Below are positions 35,401-48,935 of a stretch of 64,000 bases of DNA, piece by piece. Where the stretch lies: the NCBI GenBank assembly GCA_016858145.1, contig JAEHOE010000157.1, positions 1-64,000 of the forward strand, written 5' to 3'. Origin of the DNA: Edaphochlamys debaryana. Lineage: Eukaryota > Chlorophyta > Chlorophyceae > Chlamydomonadales. A program made the position numbers and the translations under genes. Numbering within the stretch: position 1 is the stretch's first letter; every line of letters begins with the position of its first letter. Below the pieces are notes generated by a model. The model ran no database searches and had not been told where the DNA came from. It worked only from the letters and a program-made list of their open reading frames with translations.

Positions 35401-38400
35401 CAGCTCGGTGTTGCGCAACTCGGTCTTGCACCAACACTCCGGCTGGTGGGCCAGACCTGCTGACATTGCGCCTCAGCCCACCTCGGAGTGTTGCAATGCC
35501 AGCCCAATCGCAGTATGCAATGCTGGGCAGCACAAACGCCTGCCAAAGAAGGAGTCAAAGTGCACGTGTTCAGACGTGTACACTCACCCAGTACACTTCC
35601 TACCTATGCTGCTGTTTCCATCGCACTTTGTGAGAGTAGAGGTCAACTTTGTCTGACGGGATGAAGGGGAATGGTAAGAAGCACATCCATTCGAGCACTA
35701 TGAGTACGCTGCATGCGGGTTGCTCACCTCCTATGATCGCCCTTGCCGCCTCTAATGCTGCTTCCCGGATGGCCACATAATCACACTGGAGAATTGCTCC
35801 ATTGCAGGGAACTGACACTTCCATAGCCTGATGACGGAATGTCAGACTAAATAATTTCCGCAACGGATAGTTCGAGGGATAGTTTGAGGAGAAGAACATA
35901 CCTTGAATAAGGTACGGTCCAGTGCCACTGCCTCATAGCTGCACTTGGCCAGCATGTCAGCGTAGCCATTTTCCCTCCAGAAGGCCTCATAAACTGCAGA
36001 GAAGCTAGCACTACCAGACTCGCAGGCGCCGTCCAGATTGACTGACAAGACCAGCAACCTCAGCCTCAGGTTGGTTGATGGCACGGGAGCGGCGGAATAC
36101 CTGGATAGAAAGGATTATGGCGTTTATCGTAACCTTGTCGCAATTGCGTTCACAATGAGCATCTGGTTGCTTACGTGATGCGAGCGCTGTCAGTGGTGAG
36201 GCAAACATTCTCACTGATGTCCGCGGGCGTACAGATCTGGTTGGGGAGCATGCGAGAGGCATGACGGCAGTCAGTTGATTGTTCGTGTTTGTATCAATGC
36301 AAAACTGCCCCTCACTGTCTCACCAGCGAGACAACGCTGCCCTGCCGAATGGGCTTTTGTGTGGCTTCTTCAAGCGGTGGTCCCGACATGAGCCGGATGA
36401 GCTGCCGATCCCCAATGCGTTCGAGCACCCATTGCCTCCCCTTGTGTGTATTGAGGCTTGTTAGCCGGCCCTGGCGTGAAAAGCAACCAACATTACGTGC
36501 AGAAATGGTACAGATTGTCAAAAACAAGCTATCTATTGCAGCTAGCCCACCTCAAGCACAAACGGAGTACCGGGCATTGGGGCACGAGGTGGAGCTGGAG
36601 CGGGAGGCGGTGATGGGGGCCATGCAGAGACTGCGCAACCGCAATGTTACTATCAGATTGCTTCGGTCCATCTGCACCAAGGAGACACATCTAGCTATTG
36701 TGCTTACTGCGGTAGGTGGCCCAGGCGGGGGCTCCGTGGCGGTTGAGCAGCTCCACATGGCCATCGTCCCGGACCTGCTCGGCGTTTGGCATTGTACTTA
36801 AGTAGCATGTGGCAGCATGTAGCAAGCACTTCAGCCATTCAGTGACTCCAGCTCACCCGCAGGGTGAATGGAGCAGATGAACTTCCGGCGTGGGCTGCAA
36901 AGGTGTAGCCGATACGCGCTGAGCTCAGCTGCACCCCGTAGGCCACACCGTTGCCCTCCCCCCAGAGCACCCAGTCCCCTCCGCTGCGCAGCGTCAGTGC
37001 CAAGCGGCTGGCATTGATGAGGTTGGCGAGTGCGGTCCACACGAGGGTCACGCGGGAGGCGTTTACCACACGGTTGCACACCTGCACACAGCGGTAAGGG
37101 GGGCAGTCAGGGTCCCGGAGTTGCGTACCTTTGACAATAATCTGACCGACATTTGACGCACCAGGTGACCATTGGCCTGCAGAACCAGGTAATGGTTCCG
37201 GCTGGGGCTCCACAGCCGGTTGCAGCCATTGTCGGCGTTTGTGGATGCAGCCCCAGAGTTTGCAAACATAGCGCAGCGACCTGCCACGCCGTAGCAAGTG
37301 CTGTTGACGGCGGGCGGGGTGGCCCCGCATGTGTAGTTCCCGCCAATAATCAAAGCACCTGCATGGAAATCAAACCTATGATTGAGCTCAGCCGTAGATG
37401 TGTTGGAAAGCCCAGAGAGCGCAACGTACTGCTGGTTGCCGGAGGCAGAGGGGTTGGAGGACGTGGGCTTGGTGGCCGTGGCAAAGGGGGCACGTTCGTA
37501 GTAGTATCTACGAAATAAAGGTGGTTGAAGAAGTAGTGCGGAATCCAAGCGACAGCGTGATATCATATGCAGCTTGTCATTGCATACCTGTCCATTGGCT
37601 GGGACACAAGCTGGCGGTTGCGTTGGGCCATCCTGTGGCCCAACGCTCAAGCGAACACTTGGCTGAGGAGCGCAGCACTAGGCGCTGGCCGTTGTGTTGC
37701 GTGCACGTAAGGTCCAGAAATGTATCGGAGCTGCATTTCACAGAGTAAATGGCCGTAGAAAGCAGGACCTTGATGAGACCTACAAAGCAATTGGCTGCCA
37801 CACCTACTCGCAGAAAGCTGACACGATTGTACCATTGCACCAGCCTCTGGGGCGAAGACAGTCCTCTGCAAGCCATTGTTTGCAGCCATCACATGGCAGT
37901 ACTTATTTAAATCCCAGGAGCGCTTTGCCCCCTGCTTTGCTCACCGAGAACTATGGGAATCGGTGGTGGCGGCGAAGGTTTTGGAGGACGCGGCGGCGGA
38001 TGAGGGGGAGACGGCGGTCTTGGGGGTGGACCAGGAACTGGTGGTTCTGCGCATGGACGAAAGTACATATGGAGAAATAAGCTGGACGAGGTTGGATGGG
38101 GTACATGCATGTATACAGCGCATCACCCACTCGGGGGAGGTCTCGGTGCTGGCGGTTTTGGGGGAAGCGGTAAGGGTGGCGGGCTGGGGGCCCTCGGAGG
38201 CGTAGGTGGAAGGGGCGGTCGGGGAGGCGGGGGTGCCTCTGCACCACGGGATGAGTGACATCGAATCAAATCACACATCATGGAGCAGAAATGGGATTTT
38301 TTCTATATCTTCTTACCTCTCCCAAAGAGGAATGTCACGCTCCTGATATACTCCGAGCGATAACCACCGCCAATGGAGAACCAACGGGGGGTCTTCCGCG

Positions 38401-41400
38401 TTAAAAATCCAGCAAGCTGCATCCCCGCAGGTACTTCGATCCAGGGTGAGCCACTGCAGCTTGGAGGAAATTCATTAAACACAATGGTTGCGTTGTTTGC
38501 TAGCCTGAAGCGCAGCGCATAAACGTCCAGTGCGTTGTTGCCGCAGCACACACCCATTGCCTGCAAGCAACAGTTCTTTATTACTGCATGCGTGCCTTCA
38601 ATCAAGCATGTGAGACGTACTTGATATCAACTCACTGTGACTGTTAGGTTTGCCTGAGCTGCCAGTTGGGTGAAATCCACGACCTTGGTCGTTCCTTCCC
38701 AAAAGCCTGCTCCGTGTTGTTTTCCGTAGCGGTCTCCCGCAAACGTCGTGATAGCAGAATCCCACACTTGGCCAAAGGTCAGCGAAATGGCTTGCAGCGG
38801 GTAGTATCGCGCCATCCTGCAACAGTAAGCAACCCCGCCCCCCGTGCAGTTTTAGTCATGCTTATAGTGCTTCAGTGCAATCGATTCATCAGCTGTTTCT
38901 TACGCCTCGTCCGATGTTGCTATAAATGGATCTCGGGAATCCAAGCCGCAAAAGGCAGAGCTCCACTGCAGCAACCTTCCTGTGTGCATGCAAAGGAAGC
39001 ACGTCGTCAAATGAGAGAAGGGGAATGAAAAATTAACAACCGTGTGAGGTCTCTCACGTGGGGGCGCCGCCTTGGATTGCAAGCCAAGGCGTGGAGCGTG
39101 GGCGGCATAGATCCTGTTTAAATCCACTTCGCTGAGGGCACGCCCATAGATCAGGATGGCTGCAATGCGACCCCTGTAATGCAGACCACTTTGAACGAGC
39201 GAAGCTCCAACCACCAGACTGTCTGCATCAATGGCGACAGGGGCTTGGCCACGGAACTCTGCAGCCAGGGTGACAGCTCCTGGCACCACAGAGCTGGTGA
39301 AAAGGTTCCCTGAAGCTCCCCCTTGATAGCGCACAAAGGCGTCAAGCGTCCAAGCTCTTTGAGTGAGCGTAATCTCTGTGTGGAAGGCAAAGCTGCCGTT
39401 GCTACTCCGCAACATGGTCGCATATCGTGTTCCCGGCGTCCCAGCCGTGAAGAGCAGAGCCCCGTTGGGACTCTGCGGGGTATGGCTGAGGTGCAAGAGT
39501 GCGGCCGCAATCGTGCCCGGCTCTGCTTTGTGTATTACCACAACTGTAAAAGGCGCTACCGAAGATGTGTTCCAAGTGGTCAGATTGCTGTGCAATCTGC
39601 ACGCAGCAACACGCAAGTGATCTGCATCTGGGCGATCATGCACCTCTGCGGTTCATGCACGTGAGCATGCACGCGCGTGCATATGTATGTACCTGCCATA
39701 GCATGTGGTCCCGTCCAGTTGGATGCTGCCGTATCCACCCTCTGCTGTGGAATTGTCGCGAGCACAACCTCCGTGAAGCTGAAGCTGCTGAGGGCGCCCC
39801 GAGCTAAACATGACGTCTTGCCATGTCATCAGCTGCTTGCTGGTCGTATTCTCTACCATGCCTCTAGCACCGTCAAAATATGCCACGTCAGGGAGGAGGC
39901 CGACCGGCAAGGCTACAAGCAACAGCAAATTTAGATTAGTGATGCCCTTCTTTAATAGGCCAGTAGCTCTCCTCGGCAGCGTACAGTGCAACCTACTAGT
40001 GGCTCCTGGGCGTGAGGTTGTTGCTGGCGGTGATGGTGGCAAGGGCGGCTTCGGTGGAGTAGACTGTGAAGCTGGCAAAGCCGTAGTGCTGTTTGTAAGA
40101 CCTGCACAGGGGCCCACCAACGTGTTGAGATGTGCTATCTCTAGACGAGGTCCAGATGTACGATGGGTAAATCAGTGCCGTACCATCTGTGAAAACAAAG
40201 GCCACTCGATGAATCCAAGCGGGAACTTGTGTTGTAAGATGTAGCGGGTGTCGCGCATATCCGATGTAAGGCAGAGAGCCCGTTCTGAAACCGTAGAAGG
40301 TGTACCCTGGCGGCACTGCGACCCAAGGCTGGGGCTGGTCACAAAGGTTGGAGTTGCCAAGCACCAGGCTGCGGTTGCTATTGGTCCTGAAGCGGATGGC
40401 CTGCACCCCGTAGCCCAGCTGCATGTCTGCCGAGCAGCACGCACTAATTGACACCAGAGCACCAACTGATGCTGGGCTGAGGTCGAGGCTGTAGGGCTGT
40501 ACCGAAGGGGCTCGGGCAAGATCGTATTCTCCACTGCCATGCCAAGAACCCTTGCGGCGACCAACGTAGGTCGCCTGCAGTGCCAGCATGATGTCCCCAC
40601 CACGAGATGATACACCCATTGCAGGGTAGAGCAAACCTGGCCCTCCCTCGTCGCTTGTCAACACCGTGCCATTGACGTCCATGCCACAGAAGAAGGAGCT
40701 AACTTGCGTGACCGGCCCTGTACAGGTGTGTTCAAGCAAAGGTGGAATGGTGGCAGTGGCTGGAAGTGCGCCTGGATGCAGAAGGATATATATACAGGAA
40801 GCTGATCAACGCAACCCACCCTTCCCTACACCCGTGCCCCGCCGCGCCCCACCGTTTGTTGACAATGGCGTAGATCTCCAGCCAAAGAGCGAAGCATGTG
40901 TACTGTACAGCTGGGTCAGCTCCAGCTGGCTCAAAGCACGGCTGTAGACAAGCAGACGTGCTAGCCGGCCCTTGAAGTACGATAGGGAAGCATAGTCGCT
41001 TCCCACGATAAGGTCGATTCCCGCAACACCCAATGCTGTATGGTTCTGAAATTTGGCGATGACTGAGAGGCCGCTAGTGCCATTCACCCCCTCGGGAATG
41101 GTACCATACATCGCTGCTGATGTTCCACCCGTGTAGCGCACGAAAGCTCCCATTGTCCACACGCCATAGACAGCGGGACCTCTGTACTGCATTCCGCATA
41201 CCGCAGGGAACGCGTGTCAGCACGATTGCCATACCAGGAGGCAGCAAAGAAGCTTACGTTAAAAGACTGTCCAAATTGGCCCCGGATGTACGTCGAACCG
41301 CGGCCATCACGGTACAAGTCGTACCCCGCACCAAACATTAGTTCGGCTGTGCTTTGATCAAGGCGTGCGTTGAGGTTCACAAGGGGAAACCCCGCTGGCT

Positions 41401-44400
41401 GCTCATTGGAGTCACTCGCTCTCCTTTCTGCTTTGTATATGCCGACAATTGTGAAAGGTGCCTGGAGTATCAAAAAGCATGAAAGCATCAACGGACAGAA
41501 GGTGGCGTGCTGTGAAGTTCCATCACCCGAAGTGCTCACTTGCGAAGACTGATTCCACCGCATCAGATTAGAATACAGACGGCAGCGGCACGTTCCGCCA
41601 TCCATGAGGATACTTCCAGACGCTCCCGAGGAGGCATCTGTGTCATGCTGGCAGTCACCAGAGCAGCTGAGGGTTTGCCTGCTCCCATATCGGAAGTCCT
41701 GCCAAGTATAGACTTGGCCGCGTTCAATTGTACTGTCAAAAGCACTAGTGCCAACACCGCGAGTTGCATCAAAATGCGCAACGTCAGGATTGAGGCTGGG
41801 AGGTAGGCCTGTGATGAGAGCATAAAAGGCACAGCTCAAAGCTTGCCATTTTTACGAGCTGGCTGCATGAAACGGAGTCACCTATGGATCCAGGTGGCAA
41901 TGGAGGAGTTGGAGGTTTAGGCGGCGGCACAGGAGGGCGAGGTGACGGAGGCCGTGGGCTCGGGGGTGGTGGGCTCGGGGGTTGTGGAGGTGGTGTAGGA
42001 GGCGGAGGTGGATCTGTCGACATGTATCAAGTCAAACTAGTCAAATCCCATATGCATTGCCCATTGCCAACCTTGAATACTGATGACTTACTGGGCACCA
42101 CGATCCCATACACCTCAACTTCAAGAAGGCTTAGGTATTGCGCCCCCCCTACAGCGGTAGCAACCCAGAGATAAGTGCACTTGATTTTGGGCCAACTCCT
42201 GTTGGCACGTACCTGCTTTGTCGGGATCATTCTCAACCGTCAACCACATCCCCATGACCGGCTGATCAAGTGTAATGTTGTAGACGGCTCCGGTTGTACC
42301 ATTTCCTTGCAGCTCCCATACCAAAGGGTTGTTCTTGATTCGTGGAAAATCCCCCGCGTACATGACCGATGTCATGCCAATACGAATCTGAGCGTATGAC
42401 AGCTGCTCACCACAGCTGCGAAGGGTATTTACTCCCACTGTCTCAGCAGAGTGCGTGTATCGCAAAGCAAGTGTCTGAATGGACTGTCCGGGTGCCACCA
42501 ATCAACGACTCACCAATCAGCACGGTTCCTCAGCACGATTCGGTAAACACGTGACGAGGTACTTTCAGGGCTTATCCTCACAGACAGCCACTGTTGTGTA
42601 TCATACGGATATGTGTGAAAAACTACAGCGGTGTGGTGGGAGGTGCAACATGTAAGTGGGAGGTGCACGACCACCCTGCATATTACATTGCAGCGTACCG
42701 TCGTAGATGCTGGCAGCAGCCTTGCCATCAACTGCTTTTTCGGGACCCCAGAGATCAGAACCCCATAGCTGGCAACCAAAATAGCTGGAAGCGTAGGCAG
42801 GAGCTCCTCGGGCAAGGTTGGTTAAGACCGGTATTGGCGGAACTGAGCACGCGGGTTACATGTTGCGGGTTACATGCAATCGTAGTCTGGCTGTAGTGAC
42901 ATTATTTTCAGACGCTTCATCTCACCCGGCGGCCTTGGCGGTTTTGGTGGAGGGGGGGGCTGGCCTACGCAGAAGAGCGATCAAGGAAAACGCACCTTGG
43001 GCAGACAGTCATGGGCGCATAACATCTGTCACCCCTTGTGCACATACCAGCAGGTGGTGGTAGCCATGCCCAGATGAAAGATAAGCCCCACAGGTTGAAG
43101 GCGCTGTGCCCAGACACGGCTATGAGCCGTTTTACCCCGTCTTTTAAGGAGCAGGCAGCTGGTTGGGTAGGGTTGAGCAAAGGCAGTTTCTTGTACACCT
43201 CCAGATCGTATGTAGGGCGGTCACTACCCATAGCCACCTTCCTAAGTGTGGTCGTCAGCTCAATCCGTGCCACGTAGTTAGTGGAATAGTAGTCATCGTT
43301 AATTGTGTACACGGAGATTGCAGTGATGAGCTCTCCTGGGGCCAGTGTTGTCGTCTGCAAGTCGCCAAATCCTTCTCCGCCGTGCTGAGTCCCGTTGACT
43401 CTGCCATACTGCAGCTGGATCGAGCTTATTGTTGGGATGCCCCAAACTAGCTGTCCAGTCTTTGTTGTAACACGGGTGACTGGCGATGGCACATGCGTGC
43501 AATGTGCAGAAAGCAAGCGTCAGCTCCTAGCAAAGCGGCGGCGAGGAAGGGGTTGCGTTCGTTAGTTGCATGCACGCACTTTGTTGGTTGCCTCCCTGCG
43601 CCAAGGGCAAATCATTAAAGGGAAACCCCTCCGTATCCCCGTACATGCTTGATTCCCATATGCATGATTGATCTGTAGAGAGGGATGTCGTCAGACTGCA
43701 TATTACAGCAGCAGCAAGACACCCAGCAGCATTTGTCATGCTACCTGCTGGGGGTGGCGGAGGCTGGGGAGGGGATGCCCAAGACCATATGAACGCTAAC
43801 GATTTTAATTCCAGACTGTCGAATTGTCCGGAAACAGAAACAAGGCGCTTAAGTCCATTGATGCTGGCGCAGGACGCTGGTTTGCGAGGGTCCAGAAGCG
43901 GAGCTTTAACGTAGTCCCCAGGAACTTGCAATGGCCGTGTACTTCCAACCGCAAGAGTCCTGTTCAGCATTGTTAGGAGCTCAAGCCGAGCAACGTTCTG
44001 CTCAGCTGACGTGTACGTGTACAAAACTACGGCTGTGATGAGCTCGCGGGGATTCAGCGCCACACTGCCTGCTTCAGTTCTACCGGGGGCAGTGGTTGAA
44101 CCATAAAGAATCCCCTCGGACTCCTCATACTGGATTTGAATGCTCTGAATCCAAAGCCCTGATGTCCAGGAAATTTTGGTGACTAGATAGTGGGGTTGCA
44201 AGAAGTGAAAAAAGAGCAGGTGAGCCGGTTGAGTTGCAGGATCAAGGTATCCATCCAGTACTCTGCACCGCATTGGCTAGCCATGAAAACGCACTCTGCT
44301 TGCTTCCCTCATCGTTTGCATCGAGATCATTATATCGGAGGCCAGCTTGTGTGCTGCCGTAGAGTTGAGACTCCCATATGCACGGGTCTGCATGCAGGTT

Positions 44401-47400
44401 ATCAATTCAGGGTTTCGTTGTTGAATGCCTAATGTCACAGTAGGATCCAGGAAATTCTTACTTGGTATCTTTGTGTATAGGCATGCACCCAAGACGTTTT
44501 CGTCGACTGCCTTAACCAGTAGTGTTGCTCCAATTCCACCTGAGAACGTTACAAATCCCTTGCACAGCGCCTGCCGGCTGCATGCTGCTGCGGCGAGCTC
44601 AGGGGCATCGAACGTTTCGATGCGATCTGTAAGAGGGCCAAAGAAGTCATGCAGTTGAACGTTGACAACCGCAGTACACATGCATGAACAAATGCTCGCT
44701 AACTCGCTCACCGCCCCAATGGACCGCGTTCGCCATCGCCGTGTAACCTTTGAACACTTGACAAACGGTGGCTGCTCAAAGAAGGAAGTGGCCCCATCGT
44801 CAGGACCGGTCTAAACCAAATGCCACCGCACCATAAGACATACAATGCTGTACCTGGAGGCGCTGGAGACGGTGGCGGTGAAGGGGGAAGCGGCTTGCCT
44901 GCATATATATACGTACAGCCCGGGCGCAGGTTGCCATGCCTCGCCCACTGTGCAACCCCAAAGTGGGCTGCAAGCCTTGCACCCACCTGGTGGACGCGGT
45001 GGCCGTGGTGGGGGTGTGGGGGGTTGCGGCGGCCTCGGCGGCGGCACAGGGGGTCGCGGGGGCGGTCGTGGCAGTGGCGGTGACGGCAATGGAGGATCTG
45101 TAAAGAGGGAAAGAAGAGTGCGTGTTAGTTTCTGGTCAGCATGGTAGTAGCAGCCATCCATCACTACTAGCTTTCATCCAACACACCTTTCTCTCCGTAT
45201 ACCAACACCTCGGCGAGGTGTAAGAAATAGTTGCCATTTCCAACTGCTTCGGGGTTTCGGTTTTGAAAGGTAAGCCAGCGCCCCCGCGCGCCTTTTGGAT
45301 TAAGTAGGATTTTGTCAAGATTGTAACTATCCGAGTTCTGCTTCCATACGAGTGGGTTTGATCCCACGATGGATCCGCCTGAATCGATGGGGTTGTTCCC
45401 AATGCGCAGCTCGGCATCTCTTAGTCGAGGCACCAAGTTGTCAATTGGTCTGCATGCACGGGTGTAACGAGTGAGGAACAGAGCCTGTTGGGCGCTCCGC
45501 GAATGCACCAACATGCCCTCTGAACCAACTCACATGTTGTAGATAAGAATCTGTGTCACTGTCACCTGTACGCCAAAGTCGATGGATAGCCTGCACGACG
45601 ACAACGTGAGGAGCATGCTTGTTACAAGGACTTTTGCATGCATCGCCCTTCAAGAAGGGCCAATCATGACCCACCACGGCGTGAAGTCCCCCACATCTGA
45701 GTGCGTCCAGCGCCGCCTTATGTCTCCGTCAACCAGATTCGACAGGCTGCACACTCCTCCGCACCAGCTGGGTTGGGATATGGCGATGCTGGAAGCATAC
45801 ACAGCACTGCTTCGAACCAAATTGATACCTGTGTGAGGGGCGGCGGGGGATGGACGATACGTAAGCATTGCAACGAATGAATCAGCCCTCCAGATGCATG
45901 GCCGTGCATGCGTACCATCCAACTTCTGCCACGTGCACTCCCCAGATGTGTAGCCAGCTATAGTTGCGTTTTGCAAGGCGAGGCCGTAATTGGTGAAGCC
46001 CTGGCAATAGGATCGTGCATTGCAAGCCTCGAAAGCACTCTGAACAGTTTCAAAGAAGTCATTATCCAAATTAGTCCCTACAGCAGGCATCGAACGGGCC
46101 GCAGCAGGGGTGAGATTTCACATGTCGTATATAGATAGAGCTGCCACTGCGATTGCTTGTGATGTGTCTGCCATTCTCACCTTCGGTTGTCACGTCAGGC
46201 AGCCCAATGTATCCCTCAAACTCTTGGCAAGCACTCGATGGCAGCGGAGGCTGGGGCGGCGGTCGGGGCAGCACTGGAGGCGACCGAGGCTTGGGTGGAG
46301 GAAGGGGCGGTGCTGGCGGGGGTAAAGGGCTTTGCGGAGGAAGGGGCGGTGCTGGAGGCCTCGGCGGTGGTGATGCTGCAAGACGAGTAGAGGTTACTGT
46401 GGTATCCGCAAGGACGTCAGTAGTACATAACAATGCAAACAACTCACGCATGAGCCACTTGCTTGGGCAGTAGGATCTGGGCGCGTTGGGCCATCCGGTT
46501 GATTCATCGTAAGGCTCGCAGCCTCGTGCTACCGAGATGACTCCACGCCGCCCAGACATGTCGGTGCAGACCACTTCCTTGATGCCGTCAGAGTCACAGT
46601 CAAGAACAGAATAGGTTGCGCCCGCATGAGTGCACCAAGATCCAGGGCGCGTACAACCTGTAGGGCCGGGAGGGGTCGTAAAACGAGTAGGGAAGCCAGA
46701 CTTCCCGCAGCAGAGTTCTAAACCAAGCCCGGGCCGCTAGATAGTTAGGTCCTCGTTACAAACCCAAGGGTACCGGCACATCTGAAATTACCAAAACAAA
46801 GTCTGACAGGGGCCTTAGCTTCATCACTTGTCGTACTGCATTGCCATGAGCGTGTGCCAACTGGAGCTCTCTCTTCTGGGGAGCGCATTTGGTTCCCGCA
46901 CTACCAGTACATGCATTCATTCCATGTCCCATCGTTGACGCAAGATGATTTGAACTTACCACCTGAGGGAGATGGGGGCCTTGGGGGCGGCCTTGGACGC
47001 GAGGGAGGTGCAGGCGGAGGTGATGGAGGTGCTGGTGGAGGTAGCGGGGGCAAGGGTGGTCCTGCCGGGAATGGGAAAGGGTATGCTGTGAATTAAACTA
47101 TTTCCAGTCAGGAGGAGTAAAAATGCAGCTAGCTAATTCATCCTGCTGCCACCCATCTTTGCTTGGGTGCCCCCGGCTTTCGGCTACGTTACAGGCCAGC
47201 CAAGTGATCTCACCTGGCGCCAGCCAAGCCCACAAGAAGGAAAGAGCTACAAGTCGGGATCTGAGATCGGGATCCCTGCGGCTCGCGACCGCAATAAGCC
47301 GCTTGGCCCTTAATGGGCAAGCCGCCGGCTTCGCGGGGTCCACAAGGGGCAAGGCTGAGTAATCGTATGCAACTTCCAAAGGACGGTCACTTCCCAGGAC

Positions 47401-48935
47401 GATGGAGCGCATGTTTGAGGTGAACTCGAGACGCGAGATGGGGCCGTAGTAGTAGTTCACTGAAGTATGGATCAGGACAGAGCTGATCAGCTCTCTAGGC
47501 TGTAGGTCGATACTGTTACAGGGTAAAAAGGGTAAGTTAGTCGACAACATGGCGCTGCAGCGAGCATGATGAATTCTGGGTTCGATGTGTGAAGGCCACT
47601 TCTTCTTCAGCAAGGCAGGATTTATGTATTGCAACAATTTCAAGTGAGGCGGATGTGTGCACCGCCTCGACCTACCTGCGCAAGAGGGGAGGCATTCTTG
47701 AGTCGCCTTCACATCCGTGCAAGGGCCCAGTCTTATTCCCATATGTAAGCTGTAGGCAATGAACCCGTCCGTCATGATACCAGCTGATGCGCGTGACTGC
47801 GACATGATACACATTGGCGAAACATTAGCAAGGTCGGTGGGTGCACCTGCAGCCCGGTTGCCATGGCACCATCCCTCATTAAGCAAAATCAGATCAAAGC
47901 TTACTGGGGTTGGAGCCCCCTTCTGCCAGGTCGGTATCATCAAAGTCGTTGTCTAACGTCCAGCCATAGAAGGGTGACTTCCATTCGCATGGGCCTGAGA
48001 TTATCAGTGGGATCAGTGCGTGGGATCAGTGGGATCAGGTGAGTCAATAATACCCTCAATACGCAAGTTCAAAAGGATCTGTCGTATGCCTCTTTTGCCT
48101 CGCCTCCCTGCTGCAGATTTTGTCCCTCAAACCCTTAAAACGGAACCTTGTTCTCACCAGGAGGAGGCGGTGGAGGAGGCTGACTCCACAGCTTGGGGCA
48201 GTAGCTTGCGGGCGTGTTTGGCCAACCAGTGGAGGCGTCGGAGCTGTTGCAACCCCGTGTCTGCATGTGTGAAGGTTGCAAAGACCCAAAACACTGAGCC
48301 AAGCAAGCTATGCTACATAAACGCAGGCCAGTCGACCATGTATGGCACCTGCTCCAGTCCTCAGACGATGTGAAGTCGAGGAGGGAGGCCCAAACCCACC
48401 TCTGAAATGACTCCGCGAAAGCTTGCATTCGCGTTATGGCAAACAAGCTCCAGGCGGCCATTACTAAAGCAGTCTACGGCCTTAAAGGTCAGGCCCTCAG
48501 ACGCTTTACACCAGCCACTGGGCCGCGTGCAGTCTGCGAGGTGCCAGCGAATGAACGGGAGGGGAGTCGGCATCGTTTGGCGATAAGAAACGAAGCGTTG
48601 GGCCGCATCCGCATGCACACGTGCGTACCCCCTCTTCTTGACCAAAGCGACTCCAATACCTCATGAGGTGCTGGCGCCAGGGTGCATCATGCTAATCATG
48701 CCCAGCAGAGAGAACTTACGGGTGAGCCATTTGGCTGGGCAGTATGAAGCGTCTGCTGCCGGCCAGCCGGTATTGGAGTTGTCTGCCAAGCAGTTCCTTT
48801 TAGACGAGATGACCCCGCGTTGCCCAGCCGTGTCAGTGCAGACCAGCTCTGTTGTCCCATCCCAGTCACAGTCCAGCGCCTCATAGGTAGAGCCCTCGTG
48901 GCGGCACCACCAGTCGGGGCGCGTACAGACGGCGG
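32420..48935 (-). CDS. Giant modular lectin array with C-terminal M11 metalloprotease (VMP/gametolysin-like)
   Basis: Paralogue of the 6-17 kb gene with a much longer N-terminal array. In order: TGWP Cys-rich modules (48720-48935; 48400-48533 + 48158-48260), jacalin-like (47905-47994, 47676-47796, 47214-47512), Pro-rich (46960-47061), TGWP (46448-46657), Pro-rich/PAN (46181-46375, 45916-46077), FTP (45.2-45.84 kb), Pro-rich (44987-45097), PAN (44712-44771, 44462-44626), jacalin-like (44304-44387 + 43745-44182; 43580-43672 + 43048-43479), Pro-rich (42926-42964), FTP (42.1-42.83 kb), Pro-rich (~41.9-42.02 kb), LamG-like (40.8-41.83 kb), an unassigned beta-rich domain (40.0-40.74 kb), LamG-like (39.1-39.93 kb), a similar beta-rich domain (38.3-38.82 kb), Pro-rich (~38 kb), TGWP (37588-37875), M11 (34.3-37.6 kb), PAN and Cys-rich modules (32.4-34.1 kb). 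The metal site, split by a phase-1 intron (35187-35229/34981-35077), reads QELVHMFGLHH, the Cu/Zn-binding QExxHxxGxxH variant known from Volvox VMP. The 5' end is not found; some joins, including the last PAN near 32.63 kb, are unresolved, and two genes are possible. Confidence 0.7.
47214..47994 (-). other. Jacalin-like domain, first of three well-resolved copies
   Basis: Three exons with a conserved layout: an entry exon (PCEWKSPFYG...GGSNP), then a phase-1 intron, a strand region ITRISWYHDGRVHCLQLTYG, and a body with RELISSVLIHT...SRLEFTSN...ALSFLWAWLAPG. The other two copies (43745-44387 and 43048-43672) have the same entry exon (C-x-W-E-S), the same phase-1 intron and the closing SLAFIWSW/LSFIWAW. 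The pattern of I-Q-x-Y, RELI and closing aromatic strand fits the beta-prism jacalin-like family; binding specificity cannot be told. Confidence 0.6.
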
